Below, one piece after another: positions 1-11,314 of a DNA stretch of 64,000 nucleotides (the first letter of the stretch is position 1; every line of letters begins with the position of its first letter). Origin of the DNA: Devosia riboflavina (GTDB lineage Bacteria; Pseudomonadota; Alphaproteobacteria; Rhizobiales; Devosiaceae); the NCBI RefSeq assembly GCF_000743575.1, contig NZ_JQGC01000007.1:186001-250000 (forward strand), read 5' to 3'. Under the pieces are notes generated by a model. The model did not search any database. It was not told the DNA's origin and worked only from the letters and a program-made list of their open reading frames with translations. A program made the translations under genes and the position numbers.

Positions 1-1550
1 TCATCAACAAACCAAGGCTGCTCATCGCCGACGAGCCGACGACGGCGCTCGATGTGACGACGCAGGCCAATATCCTGGATCTTCTCGGCGAGTTGCAGCG
101 CGAGACGGGCATGGGGGTGCTTTTCATCACCCATGATCTCGGGGTCGTTGCCGAAATCGCCGACGAAGTGGCGGTGATGTATCTGGGCAAGATTGTCGAG
201 CGGGCGCCGGTCAGGGAGCTGCTGGAGAACCCCAAGCATCCCTATACCAAGGGGCTGCTCGCCTCGATGCCGCGGCTCGATGGAGACTTCAAGGCACCGC
301 TGAAAGCCATTCCCGGCATGGTCCCGCCGCCAGCCTTGCGGCCGGCCGGTTGCTCGTTCCATCCGCGTTGTGAATGGGCGCGGAAAGACATGTGCGGGCA
401 TGTTGCCGTGCTCGAAACCGATCTGGGGCAGAACCATATGGTTGCCTGCCATGCCTATGGACCGCAGGCGCACAAGTTTTCGCGCGCCACCAGGACGGCC
501 GACCTTGCGGCTCCGGTGGCCGCGTCCAAGAAGGCGGCGGGAAAACCGCTGTTGAGTGTTCGCAACTTGCATAAGCACTTTGCCATTCGTGCGGGGTTCT
601 TTCAGCGCCAGGTGGGGGCAGTGCGGGCGGTCAACGACATTTCGCTCGACGTGTTTCCGGGCGAAACGCTGGGGCTCGTCGGCGAGAGCGGTTGTGGCAA
701 GTCGACCCTGGGGCAGACTCTCGTGGGGCTGCATCGGGCCGATAGTGGCGATGTTCAGTTCGCAGACATCGACGTGCGGGCGGCCAAGGGCGCCGAGGCA
801 AAGCAATTGCGGACCGATATCCGCATGGTGTTTCAGGACCCGACCGGGTCGCTCAATCCGCGTATGCGGGTGCGCGACATCATCGGGGAAGTGTTGCAGG
901 TCAATGGCAACCACAGTGCTGCCGAGATCGAGGAGAAGGTGCAAGGCCTGCTCTCGCGCGTCGGCCTCAGCCCCGACTATGCCGAGCGCTACCCGCATGC
1001 CTTTTCCGGCGGGCAGCGGCAGCGCATTGCCATAGCGCGGGCGCTGGCGTCCGACCCGAAGCTGGTGATCGCCGATGAGGCGGTGTCGGCGCTCGATGTT
1101 TCGGTGCAGACCCAGATCATCAACATGATGAAGGAGCTGCAGGCCGAACTAGGGCTGACCTATGTCTTTGTCAGCCACGACCTCGGCGTCATTGCCAATA
1201 TCAGCGACCGGGTGGCGGTGATGTATGCCGGGCGGATCGTGGAACTGGGCGAGACCGACCAGATTTTTCGCAATCCGCGGCACCCCTATACCGAGGCCTT
1301 GCTGGCGGCCATTCCTGGCCGCGGGGCGCGCAAGACGGGGGCGCGTATCCGGCTGACGGGGCATGTGCCGGATGCTGCAAAGCCGCTCGAGGGCTGTGCC
1401 TTTGCCGATCGCTGCCGTTATGTCACCGACGCCTGCCGGGTGAATGTGCCAGCATTGCGCGGAGAGGCGAACCACCTCGATGCGTGCCTGCGCTCGGAGG
1501 AACTGAAACTGCGGTCCGTATCCCAGACGGGGGCGCTGGTATCAGCGTGA
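1..1550 (+). CDS. Oligopeptide-type ABC transporter, fused double ATPase (5' end outside window)
   Basis: This energises a peptide/nickel-family ABC importer from the cytoplasmic face. The reading frame is open from base 3, so the start lies upstream. The visible part begins at the Walker B of the first ATPase ([13 protein letters not shown]) and continues through its H-loop (FITHDLGV) and the cysteine-containing oligopeptide C-terminal module ([10 protein letters not shown]). A complete second ATPase follows: Walker [10 protein letters not shown], signature [15 protein letters not shown], Walker [14 protein letters not shown], and a second C-terminal module ([14 protein letters not shown]). 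The second Walker B has DEA where DEP is usual, a tolerated variant. DppD-DppF fusions of this kind are common in Hyphomicrobiales. The permease and binding-protein genes should lie upstream, so the substrate cannot be inferred here. Confidence 0.93.
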   Translation, partial: INKPRLLIADEPTTALDVTTQANILDLLGELQRETGMGVLFITHDLGVVAEIADEVAVMYLGKIVERAPVRELLENPKHPYTKGLLASMPRLDGDFKAPLKAIPGMVPPPALRPAGCSFHPRCEWARKDMCGHVAVLETDLGQNHMVACHAYGPQAHKFSRATRTADLAAPVAASKKAAGKPLLSVRNLHKHFAIRAGFFQRQVGAVRAVNDISLDVFPGETLGLVGESGCGKSTLGQTLVGLHRADSGDVQFADIDVRAAKGAEAKQLRTDIRMVFQDPTGSLNPRMRVRDIIGEVLQVNGNHSAAEIEEKVQGLLSRVGLSPDYAERYPHAFSGGQRQRIAIARALASDPKLVIADEAVSALDVSVQTQIINMMKELQAELGLTYVFVSHDLGVIANISDRVAVMYAGRIVELGETDQIFRNPRHPYTEALLAAIPGRGARKTGARIRLTGHVPDAAKPLEGCAFADRCRYVTDACRVNVPALRGEANHLDACLRSEELKLRSVSQTGALVSA

Positions 1551-1636
1551 CTTGAGGCGCGCTTCTCACAGAAATTCGCGATAATCGCTTTTCGCGGATC
1601 GCAAGATTACGCTTTTGGCCTTACCAACAGACGATC

Positions 1637-2776
1637 ATGTCGATCTGGCCCAGCGGTTTTCTGATGGCATTCAATCACCAAGAGCAGCGCGGGAGCGGCA
1701 CTTACGACTTGGACATTCCGGCCATGGCGGCGTCGATGCGGACCCGCCAGACCTTGGTGCTCGGCCTTGCCCTTTTCTTGCTTCTTGTGGCTTTTGTCGC
1801 CGCGATTTGCCTGGGGTCGACGGCGATACCACTGCAATCGGTAATCGGCGCTTTGAGCGGCCAGCTCGCCAACGGCAATCCGGATTTTGACATTGTATTG
1901 TCCATTCGTCTGCCGCGCGCCATCACGGCATGTCTCGCCGGGGCGGCGCTCAGCGTTGCGGGCCTGCAGATGCAGACGTTGATGCGCAATCCGCTGGCGG
2001 ATCCCTTCGTGCTTGGCATCACTTCGGGCGCGAGCCTGGGCGTGGCGCTGGTTGTCCTTGCCTCGGGCACCACCGTCGGGGCGTTTCTGTCGAGCGGCAT
2101 GGGTCTTGGCGGCGGTTTTGCCATTGTCGGGGCGGCCACGCTGGGTGGTCTCCTGGTGCTAGTGCCGGTGCTGGCGATTTCCGTGCGACTGCAAAATCCA
2201 TCCACCGTGCTGATCTTCGGATTGATGACGGGCTATGCCGTCTCGGCCTTTGTCACCTTGCTCGTGGCAGGGGCGCGGCCGGACCAGCTCGAGCGCTGGA
2301 TCGCCTGGGGTTTTGGCTCATTCAGTGCGGTGACCTGGACCGAGTTGCAGGTGCTGGCGCCTGTAGCGATGTTGGGCCTCGTGGTCGCCTGTGCCAGCAT
2401 CAAGCCGCTTAATGCGCTGCTGCTGGGCGAAAATTATGCGGGCTCCATGGGGCTTAATACCCGGGCGATGCGCCTTGTGACCATGGCGGTGGCGTCGATG
2501 CTCGCCGGTGCTGTGACGGCCTTTTGCGGACCCATTGGTTTTCTCGGCGTGGCCGTGCCGCATATGGCGCGGGCCATGCTCAAATCGTCGGACCATCGCG
2601 TCCTTGTGCCGGCGACGATCCTCTTGGGTGCGCTCATGGCGCTTCTGGCACAGCTTGTTTCGCTTCTCCCGACCAATCTTGGTGTGCTGCCCCTCAATGC
2701 TGTCACGGCGCTGATTGGCGCCCCGGTGGTTGTGTTTGTCATCCTGCGGTCGCGCAATGGGGTTTTTGCGGGATGA
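1637..2776 (+). CDS. FecCD/BtuC-family ABC permease
   Basis: This is the membrane-spanning subunit of a cobalamin or iron-chelate importer. The protein is hydrophobic throughout, with the family landmarks RLPRAITACLAGAALSVAG, NPLADPFVLGITSGASLG and, near the C-terminus, GPIGFLGVAVPHMAR. It would have about ten membrane helices, as in BtuC/FhuB halves. The start is uncertain: the first ATG (1637) gives a 29-residue polar leader, and ATGs at 1664, 1724 and 1736 also fit; 1724 or 1736 would match the usual family N-terminus better. The stop overlaps the ATPase start by ATGA. Because the next receptor gene has a cobalamin riboswitch, cobalamin or a precursor is a plausible substrate, but siderophore uptake is not excluded. 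Confidence 0.93.
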   Translation: MSIWPSGFLMAFNHQEQRGSGTYDLDIPAMAASMRTRQTLVLGLALFLLLVAFVAAICLGSTAIPLQSVIGALSGQLANGNPDFDIVLSIRLPRAITACLAGAALSVAGLQMQTLMRNPLADPFVLGITSGASLGVALVVLASGTTVGAFLSSGMGLGGGFAIVGAATLGGLLVLVPVLAISVRLQNPSTVLIFGLMTGYAVSAFVTLLVAGARPDQLERWIAWGFGSFSAVTWTELQVLAPVAMLGLVVACASIKPLNALLLGENYAGSMGLNTRAMRLVTMAVASMLAGAVTAFCGPIGFLGVAVPHMARAMLKSSDHRVLVPATILLGALMALLAQLVSLLPTNLGVLPLNAVTALIGAPVVVFVILRSRNGVFAG

Positions 2777-3801
2777 CTCCTTCTCTCAAAACCCATGATC
2801 TTGCCGTTGGCTATCGCAGCCGCGGCAAATCCCGGACCGTCCTGCGCGATATCAACGTGCAGGTTTCTCCGGGCGAACTCGTTTGCCTCCTCGGCGTCAA
2901 TGGTATCGGCAAATCCACCCTGATGCGGACACTGGCCCGGATGGAGCCGGCGCTGGGCGGGTCGGTTGCGATCAATGGTGCCGACATCACCCGCATGTCG
3001 CAATATGACCTTGCCCGCAATGTCGCCGTTGTGCTCACCGAGCGCGTTGCGGTCGGTTCCATGCCGGCTTTCAGGCTGGTCGAGCTGGGGCGTTACCCGC
3101 ATGTTGGCTGGTCGGGGCTTCTTTCCGAAGAGGATCGCGCAATCGTCCGCGACGCGGTCATTGCCGTCGGCGCGGAGCATCTGGCGCGTCGCGAGATCAA
3201 CGAACTTTCAGATGGCGAACGCCAGCGCATCATGATCGCAAGGGCGCTGGCCCAGCGGCCCGCCGTGCTGTTGCTCGATGAGCCTGCGGCGTTCCTTGAC
3301 GTATCGGCGCGCGTGGAAATTGTCGCTACCTTGCGGCGGCTGGCGCGGGAGCGGAATGTTGCAGTTGTTCTCTCGATCCATGATCTCGATCTGTCCTTGC
3401 GCATGGCCGATACGATCTGGCTGATCGATGGGGCAGGGCGGATGCATATCGGTGCGCCCGAAGATTTGCTTGCCGATGGCAGTATCAGTTCCGCTTTTTC
3501 GGGGCCCAATATTGCCTTTTCCGCTGGCGACCGTACGTTCAAAATTCGTGAGCATCCATACGGCAAGGCTTTTGTCGGCGGGACAGGCGAAGGCCTCGGC
3601 ATGGCTCGGACCGTGCTGGAGCGCGAAGGCTTCGAGATCACCCACGCTCCCGAAGGCGCGCAGCTGATGGTCACGATGAACGCTTCTGGTTGGGAGGCTC
3701 GGGGCAGACTGGGCACCAATCACGGTGCAAGCTTTGGCGAACTCGCCCGCTTCGTTCGCCAAGAAGCCGGCGCCACACTCCAGACGGAACCTCAGCCGTG
3801 A
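2773..3801 (+). CDS. FecE/BtuD-family ABC ATPase with C-terminal extension
   Basis: This is the ATP-hydrolysing subunit of the importer with the permease (ATGA overlap) and the binding protein (GTGA overlap). Walker A is GVNGIGKST (about residues 41-49), the signature is a degenerate LSDGERQRIMIARAL, Walker B is VLLLDEPAAFLDVS, and the H-loop is LSIHDLDLSL. The protein is 342 residues, roughly 80-90 longer than a minimal BtuD/FecE. The extra tail (from about residue 255, ISSAFSGPNIAFSAGDRTF) ends in a folded-looking segment with ARTVLEREGFEITHAPEG and probably forms a small regulatory domain. The start at 2773 replaces a longer upstream frame because it overlaps the permease stop exactly and begins the conserved N-terminus. 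Confidence 0.92.
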   Translation: MTPSLKTHDLAVGYRSRGKSRTVLRDINVQVSPGELVCLLGVNGIGKSTLMRTLARMEPALGGSVAINGADITRMSQYDLARNVAVVLTERVAVGSMPAFRLVELGRYPHVGWSGLLSEEDRAIVRDAVIAVGAEHLARREINELSDGERQRIMIARALAQRPAVLLLDEPAAFLDVSARVEIVATLRRLARERNVAVVLSIHDLDLSLRMADTIWLIDGAGRMHIGAPEDLLADGSISSAFSGPNIAFSAGDRTFKIREHPYGKAFVGGTGEGLGMARTVLEREGFEITHAPEGAQLMVTMNASGWEARGRLGTNHGASFGELARFVRQEAGATLQTEPQP

Positions 3802-4982
3802 TCAGTCGTCGTCTCGCCTTCGTCGCCGTTGCCCTGCTGACACTGACCTTGCCGGCCTCTGCGGCATTTGAGGCCAATGGCTGTGTCACCGGCTTCGAAC
3901 CAGGCATCGACTATTTTGCTGCGAAATCCAGCGTCGATTATGCGGAGAATTTTTCGGTCGCCTATTTTGACCACTACAAGGTGGTGACGGTCGAGCGGCC
4001 CACGCCCGGCGGGGCTAAGGAAAGCTACGTTCTCGTGCAATGCGGCACGCCCGAGCCGGAATTGGGCCCGGAGCTTGCCAAGGCGCCGCGCATCACCGTG
4101 CCGGTTCGTTCGCTCTTTTCCGGCAGCACGTCGCAAAGCCCGGCGCTGGTAGCCGTTGGCGGGGTGGACGCCGTGACCGGCGTAGCGCGGCGCGATTTTA
4201 TCGCTACGCCTGAACTGATCGAGCACATGCAACGGGCCGAGGTCGTCGAATACGAAACCTCGGGCGTGGTCAATGTCGAGGCTGTTGTCGCCGCGGCGCC
4301 GGATGTGTTCATGGCTGGCGGTGGCGGCGAACCGGAGGTTCAGCGCCTGGCTGTGGCCGGCGTGCCGGTGGTCAATTTTGCCGAATGGCAAGAGACCTCG
4401 CCGCTGGGGCGGGCCGAATGGGTCAAGTTTATGGGCTTGTTCTTCAATGCCGAGGACAAGGCGAACGCGACCTTTGCCGATGTGGTGGAGCGCTACGATA
4501 CGGCTTTGGCGCTGGTGGCCGATGTGCCTGAAAGCGATCGGCCGCTGGTGCTGAGCGGGCAGGCTTTCAACGGCGTGTTCTTTGCTGCTGGTGGGCAGTC
4601 CTTCATGGCCCGGCTGATTCATGATGCCGGCGGCCGCTATGTTTTTGCGGCTGACACCAGCACCGGTAGCTTCCAGATTCGCGATCTCGAACGACTGATC
4701 GCGGCGGCACGCGATGCAAAGGTCTGGATTCAGGCGTCCATTCACTATCAGACGCTCGCCGATATCGCGGCGGAAGATCCTCGCCTTGCAGCGCTGCCCG
4801 CGGCGCAATCGGGTCAGGTCTGGATACCTGATGCCCTCGAGGGACCCAATGGTGGCGTGCAGTTCTATGAACTAGGCAGCATGCGGCCGGACATGGTGCT
4901 GATGGACCTGATATCCATCCTCCATCCGGACAAGGCGCCGGGATATAGGCGCATCTTCAACCGCTCGATCGCGCTCGACTGA
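3798..4982 (+). CDS. Periplasmic binding protein of the cobalamin/iron-chelate ABC importer
   Basis: This would capture the ligand in the periplasm and deliver it to the two upstream subunits. A GTG start at 3798 overlaps the ATPase stop (GTGA) and gives a Sec signal peptide ending near LTLPASAA. The mature protein has the class III (FecB/BtuF) helical-backbone fold: NVEAVVAAAPDVFMAGG in lobe 1 and the VPVVNFAEWQETSPLGRAEWVKFMGLFF region leading into lobe 2. At 394 residues it is much longer than E. coli BtuF. The excess is N-terminal (about 90 residues around FEPGIDYFAAKSSVDYAENF), a pattern seen in some large COG0614 proteins. The ligand is inferred from context only. Confidence 0.87.
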   Translation: MISRRLAFVAVALLTLTLPASAAFEANGCVTGFEPGIDYFAAKSSVDYAENFSVAYFDHYKVVTVERPTPGGAKESYVLVQCGTPEPELGPELAKAPRITVPVRSLFSGSTSQSPALVAVGGVDAVTGVARRDFIATPELIEHMQRAEVVEYETSGVVNVEAVVAAAPDVFMAGGGGEPEVQRLAVAGVPVVNFAEWQETSPLGRAEWVKFMGLFFNAEDKANATFADVVERYDTALALVADVPESDRPLVLSGQAFNGVFFAAGGQSFMARLIHDAGGRYVFAADTSTGSFQIRDLERLIAAARDAKVWIQASIHYQTLADIAAEDPRLAALPAAQSGQVWIPDALEGPNGGVQFYELGSMRPDMVLMDLISILHPDKAPGYRRIFNRSIALD

Positions 4983-5011
4983 CATTTAAGTTTGTCGTGC
5001 TCTCGAACCAC

Positions 5012-5030
5012 AAAAGTGGTGTCCACTTTT
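5012..5030. terminator. Perfect inverted repeat after the binding-protein gene
   Basis: AAAAGTGG and CCACTTTT form a perfect 8-bp stem around TGT, 30 bases after the importer operon's last stop. The left arm follows CAC and the right arm ends in TTTT then GCTG, so it could act as a weak intrinsic terminator. It could equally be a dispersed repeat. Confidence 0.45.
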
Positions 5031-5071
5031 GCTGATCGCACTCCACGCACAAGGCCGCTGTTGAAACAGAT

Positions 5072-5087
5072 ATAAGGAAATCCTTAT
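5072..5087. promoter_or_regulatory. 16-bp perfect palindrome upstream of the riboswitch (candidate operator)
   Basis: ATAAGGA-AA-TCCTTAT is a perfect 7+2+7 palindrome. A TTGAAA (5061-5066) lies just upstream and TTATGT overlaps the palindrome's right arm 17 bases later, so the site could sit over the -10 region of the receptor promoter. No regulator is identified for it. Confidence 0.4.
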
Positions 5088-5128
5088 GTCGTTGACTCTT
5101 AATGGTGTCTTCACCATTGTCCTCTCGT

Positions 5129-5292
5129 CCATGGTCCCCGCGAGGGGATAATAGGGAAGCCGGTGGGGGAGAGATCCCCAGTCCGACGCTGCCCCCGCAA
5201 CTGTAAGCGGAGACGAAGCCTCTTTGTCCACTGGCCGGTTCGGCTGGGAAGGCGAGGTTTCGGTTCGATCCGCAAGCCAGGAGACCTGCCAT
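5129..5292 (+). ncRNA. Cobalamin (B12) riboswitch
   Basis: The aptamer shows the class's conserved blocks in order: ATGGTCCC at the start, AGGGAAGCCGGTG, the near-invariant CCCCCGCAACTGTAAGCGG, GTCCACTGG, TGGGAAGGC and the closing AGCCAGGAGACCTGCC. It lies about 210 bases ahead of the TonB receptor gene and in the same orientation. Adenosylcobalamin-type ligands would be expected to lower receptor expression. No T-tract terminator is visible between it and the start codon, so translational control is more likely. Boundaries are accurate to a few bases. Confidence 0.96.
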
Positions 5293-5347
5293 GGAAACGG
5301 AATCCATTTCAGGCTGATCGGGCGGATCGGCGAGAGGACCCAAATCG

Positions 5348-5386
5348 ATGACGACAAATCGCATCCGCTTTCTTTCGGGCCGCTGA
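5348..5386 (+). CDS. Possible 12-residue leader ORF between riboswitch and receptor gene
   Basis: An ATG at 5348 opens a 12-codon frame (MTTNRIRFLSGR) ending at TGA 5384-5386, preceded by GAGAGGA about 11 bases upstream. The rest of 5293-5502 holds no other recognisable feature. It could be a leader peptide, or chance in a GC-rich leader; the peptide matches no family I know. Confidence 0.2.
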   Translation: MTTNRIRFLSGR

Positions 5387-5502
5387 CCGCGGCGCCAGCG
5401 ACTCCACTCTTTCCAGTTTCTGCTCAGCCTCGCCCGCCATTGGCACATAGGTGCACTCGCTGGAGCCCACTGAGCAGCCCTCGCCGAAGAAGGCCCGTTA
5501 CT

Positions 5503-7398
5503 ATGCGTCTCAAGCCCCATGTTTCGTCCCTCGCTCTCCTTGCCGCCATGCTGGCGACGGCCCTGCCGGCCGCTGCGCAACAAACGACGCTCGACGTTCT
5601 CCGCATCACCGCCGCGGGCCTGACGCCGTTCGAGGAGCAGGAGATCGGGCGGTCTTATACGGTGATCGACAGCGAGACGCTTGAGGTGACGAAGGCTGCC
5701 TATGTGGCGGATGTGCTGCGGACCGTGCCGGGCTTTGCCGTATCCCAGATGGGCTCAAAGGGCGGCATGACGCAGGTTCGCGTGCGCGGCGCCGAGGGCA
5801 ACCACGTCCTCGTTTTGATCGATGGCGTTCCCGTCAGTGAGCACTCCACGGGCGAGTTCGATTTCGGGCGCCTGGCTGTTGCCAATATCGAGCGCATCGA
5901 AATCTTGCGCGGCCCCCAGAGCGCCTTCTGGGGCGCCAATGCAATGGCAGGCGTCATAAATATCGTCACCAAATCGGGTGGCTCCGATGGTCTCCATGGC
6001 AGCCTCGGCGCCGAGTTCGGAACCGACGGCACCAAGATGACTACGGGCTCGCTGGAATACGGCCAGGACAATTTCCAGGCCTCGGGTTCGCTCACGTTGC
6101 GCGATACCGATGGCTTCAACATTGCGGCGGTGGGCGACGAGCTCGATGGCGCCACGCATATCGACGCCAATGCGCGCTTCAAGGCCGATATCACGCCCTA
6201 CCTGACGCTCGACGGTACGGTGCGCTATGGGCGCCTCATTGCCGATACCGACGAGCAGGACGACTTCACCGGCATCGTGAAAGACGCGCTCTATCAATCC
6301 AAGGTCAACGAACTCTATGGCGCGACCGGACTGGGCTGGGTCAGTGAAGACGGCTTGTGGTTCCAGAATGCCCGCGTTAGCGCGAGTACGCTCGAGCGCC
6401 AGTCGACTGACCAATATGGCGAAGCCGTCAATACTGGCGACCGCTACAAGGCCACCTACCAGATCGGCCGTCACTTCGACACGCCCGGCTTCCTCGATGC
6501 CACCCACACCGTCACGCTCGGCTATGACCTGGTCCACGAGACGTTCCAGAAGCTCGTTCCGACTAAGCTCGACGTGCAGCGCCGGACCACGCATTCGCTG
6601 GTCGGTGAGTATCGCGGCACCTATCTCGATCAGATCTTCCTGACCGCGGCTCTGCGCCACGATTTCAACGACGCCTTCTCCGACGTCACCACGTATAGCG
6701 TCAGCGGCGCGTGGGAGATTCCCGATATCGGCACGCGCCTCCATGCTTCAGTAGGGACGGGCTCGACCAATCCGACCTTTATCGAGCAGTTCGGCTTCAC
6801 CCCGGCACTGTTTATCCCAAACCCGAACCTGCTCCCTGAAACCAGCTTTGGTTGGGACGTGGGTGTGCAGCAGTCCCTGCTCGACGGCATGGTCGTGCTC
6901 GATGCCACCTATTTCAATCAGACGCTCGAAAACGTCATCGCGACCGAAGGTTGGCCGCTCAGCACGGTGATCAACAGGACCGGTACCAGCACTCGCCAGG
7001 GTGTGGAACTGTCGGCCAGCGTCAACGTCTTCGAAGGCCTCACTGCCGGCGTGACCTATACCTATGTCGATGCCCGGCAACCCAACGGCACGCAGGAAAT
7101 CCGCCGCCCGCGGCATTCCGGCTCGGTCAACCTCGCATACACTTTCGCCGATATCCCGCTCACTCTGCACAGCGAAGTCGTTCTTACCGGTGAAAATCCA
7201 GATACTGATTTCGGCACGTTCTCGCGCGTGATGATCCCGGCCTATGCCGTGGTCAATGGCGGCTTCAACTATCAAGTCAGCGATCAGGTGGAGGTCTATG
7301 GCCGCGTGCATAACCTCTTCGATACCAAGTACCAAGAGGTCTACGGCTTCAACACGCAGGGCCGTACCTTCTACGCGGGCGCCCGCGCCAAGTTCTGA
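5503..7398 (+). CDS. btuB: TonB-dependent cobalamin receptor (BtuB-like)
   Basis: This outer-membrane gated barrel imports cobalamin (or a corrinoid) using TonB energy. A signal peptide (residues 1-25, ending ALPAAAQ) precedes a TonB-box-like LDVLRITA. A plug domain (about 45-155) follows with LRTVPGFAVSQMGSKGG, VRVRGAEGNHVLVLIDGVPV and the typical IERIEILRGPQSAFWGANAMAGVINIVTK. The rest is a beta-barrel ending in the outer-membrane signal GRTFYAGARAKF. The 631-residue length is normal for BtuB. The start at 5503 was chosen because it gives the signal peptide and has AAGAAGG upstream. The riboswitch upstream is the strongest evidence for a corrinoid ligand. Confidence 0.92.
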   Translation: MRLKPHVSSLALLAAMLATALPAAAQQTTLDVLRITAAGLTPFEEQEIGRSYTVIDSETLEVTKAAYVADVLRTVPGFAVSQMGSKGGMTQVRVRGAEGNHVLVLIDGVPVSEHSTGEFDFGRLAVANIERIEILRGPQSAFWGANAMAGVINIVTKSGGSDGLHGSLGAEFGTDGTKMTTGSLEYGQDNFQASGSLTLRDTDGFNIAAVGDELDGATHIDANARFKADITPYLTLDGTVRYGRLIADTDEQDDFTGIVKDALYQSKVNELYGATGLGWVSEDGLWFQNARVSASTLERQSTDQYGEAVNTGDRYKATYQIGRHFDTPGFLDATHTVTLGYDLVHETFQKLVPTKLDVQRRTTHSLVGEYRGTYLDQIFLTAALRHDFNDAFSDVTTYSVSGAWEIPDIGTRLHASVGTGSTNPTFIEQFGFTPALFIPNPNLLPETSFGWDVGVQQSLLDGMVVLDATYFNQTLENVIATEGWPLSTVINRTGTSTRQGVELSASVNVFEGLTAGVTYTYVDARQPNGTQEIRRPRHSGSVNLAYTFADIPLTLHSEVVLTGENPDTDFGTFSRVMIPAYAVVNGGFNYQVSDQVEVYGRVHNLFDTKYQEVYGFNTQGRTFYAGARAKF

Positions 7399-7404
7399 CC
7401 GGCG

Positions 7405-7422
7405 CCCCGGCTTGCGCCGGGG
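7405..7422 (+). terminator. GC-rich hairpin after the receptor gene
   Basis: CCCCGGC-TTGC-GCCGGGG is a perfect 7-bp stem starting six bases after the receptor stop. No T-tract follows, so it may protect the 3' end or be a short intergenic repeat rather than a full intrinsic terminator. Confidence 0.45.
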
Positions 7423-7563
7423 TGAAGACGGAACATAGCCGGCTCGAGACCCAGGTCTGCGCCGGCGGTATCTTCACGACCACCTCTCGCCGCACCATAT
7501 CTCGCTTGGCTTTCTTTTCGGGGCGTGCCCCGCTAAAAGGCCCTCAACACTTGCGAGGTAGTC

Positions 7564-8588
7564 ATGTCGGCAGTTGCTTCCCCCAGCCGCAAAGCTCTGG
7601 AGCGCCTGGCGCGCGAACGCATCCTTATTCTGGATGGCGCCATGGGTACGCAGATTCAGGGGCTTGGCCTGTCCGAGGACGACTTTGTCGGCCATGGCTC
7701 GGGCCATGCCTGCCGGCACCATTCCGATCATCCGCAGAAGGGCAATAACGACCTTCTGATTCTGACCCAGCCCGAGGCGATTGAAGAGATCCACTTCAAA
7801 TATGCCATGGCCGGCGCTGATATCGTCGAGACCAATACCTTTTCGGCGACCACCATTGCCCAGGCCGATTACGGCATGGAATCGGCGGTGCACGATCTCA
7901 ATGTCGAAGGCGCGCGCGTCGTGCGCCGGGCGCTCGATCGCGCCACGGCTATCGATGGCAAGCCGCGCTTCGTCGCTGGAGCCGTCGGCCCGACCAACCG
8001 CACGGCCTCGATCAGCCCCGATGTGAACAATCCCGGTTTTCGCGCTGTCACTTTCGAGGACCTTCGGAAGGCCTATTCGCAGCAGGTGAATGGCCTGATC
8101 GAAGGTGGCGCCGATGTCATTCTGATCGAAACGATCTTCGATACGCTCAATGCCAAGGCGGCGATCTTTGCCTGTGTTGAAGCGTTCGAAGCGCGGGGCG
8201 TGGCGCTGCCGATGATGATTTCGGGCACGATTACCGATGCCTCGGGTCGTACCTTGACCGGCCAGACGCCAACGGCCTTTTGGCATTCGGTAAAGCATTC
8301 GCGTCCCTTCACCATCGGGCTCAACTGCGCTCTGGGCGCCGAGGCCATGCGCCCGCACATGGCCGAAATCTCCAGCGTCGCCGACACTTTTACCTGCGCC
8401 TATCCCAATGCCGGTCTGCCCAATGCCTTCGGTCAATATGACGAAGGTCCGGAGGATACGGCCAAGCAGGTGGGTGAGTTCGCCAGGGAAGGCATCGTCA
8501 ACGTAGTCGGCGGCTGCTGCGGCACGACGCCGGATCATATCCGTGCCATCGCTGCGGCCGTTGCTGGCGTTACTCCGAGGCTCGTGCC

Positions 8589-8592
<4 letters not shown>
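7564..8592 (+). CDS. metH: B12-dependent methionine synthase, homocysteine-binding subunit (split MetH, N-terminal)
   Basis: This carries the homocysteine S-methyltransferase TIM barrel of cobalamin-dependent methionine synthase, which accepts the methyl group from methylcobalamin. It opens with the family signature [13 protein letters not shown] (about residues 20-32). The three zinc-ligand cysteines appear as FTIGLNC (about 258) and [14 protein letters not shown] (about 322-323). At 342 residues it ends exactly where the first module of full-length MetH ends. The start has GAGGTA upstream. The stop overlaps the GTG start of the next gene by four bases, so the two halves are translationally coupled and probably act as a complex. 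Confidence 0.95.
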
Positions 8593-11293
<2,701 letters not shown>

Positions 11294-11294
<1 letters not shown>

Positions 11295-11314
11295 GCGTTT
11301 TCAGGAAAAACGCT
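11294..11314. terminator. Hairpin at the convergent metH/adenosyltransferase junction
   Basis: AGCGTTTT and AAAACGCT form a perfect 8-bp stem around CAGGA, overlapping the stops of both convergent genes. The stem itself is A/T-rich with no external T-tract, so bidirectional termination is possible but not certain. Confidence 0.4.

Noticed and set aside
7441-7563. Possible SAM-II riboswitch before metH (CGCTAAAAGG resembles part of that motif)
   Set aside because: The upstream P1 hairpin and the GTGATTT-type block expected for SAM-II were not found; only a short match remains.
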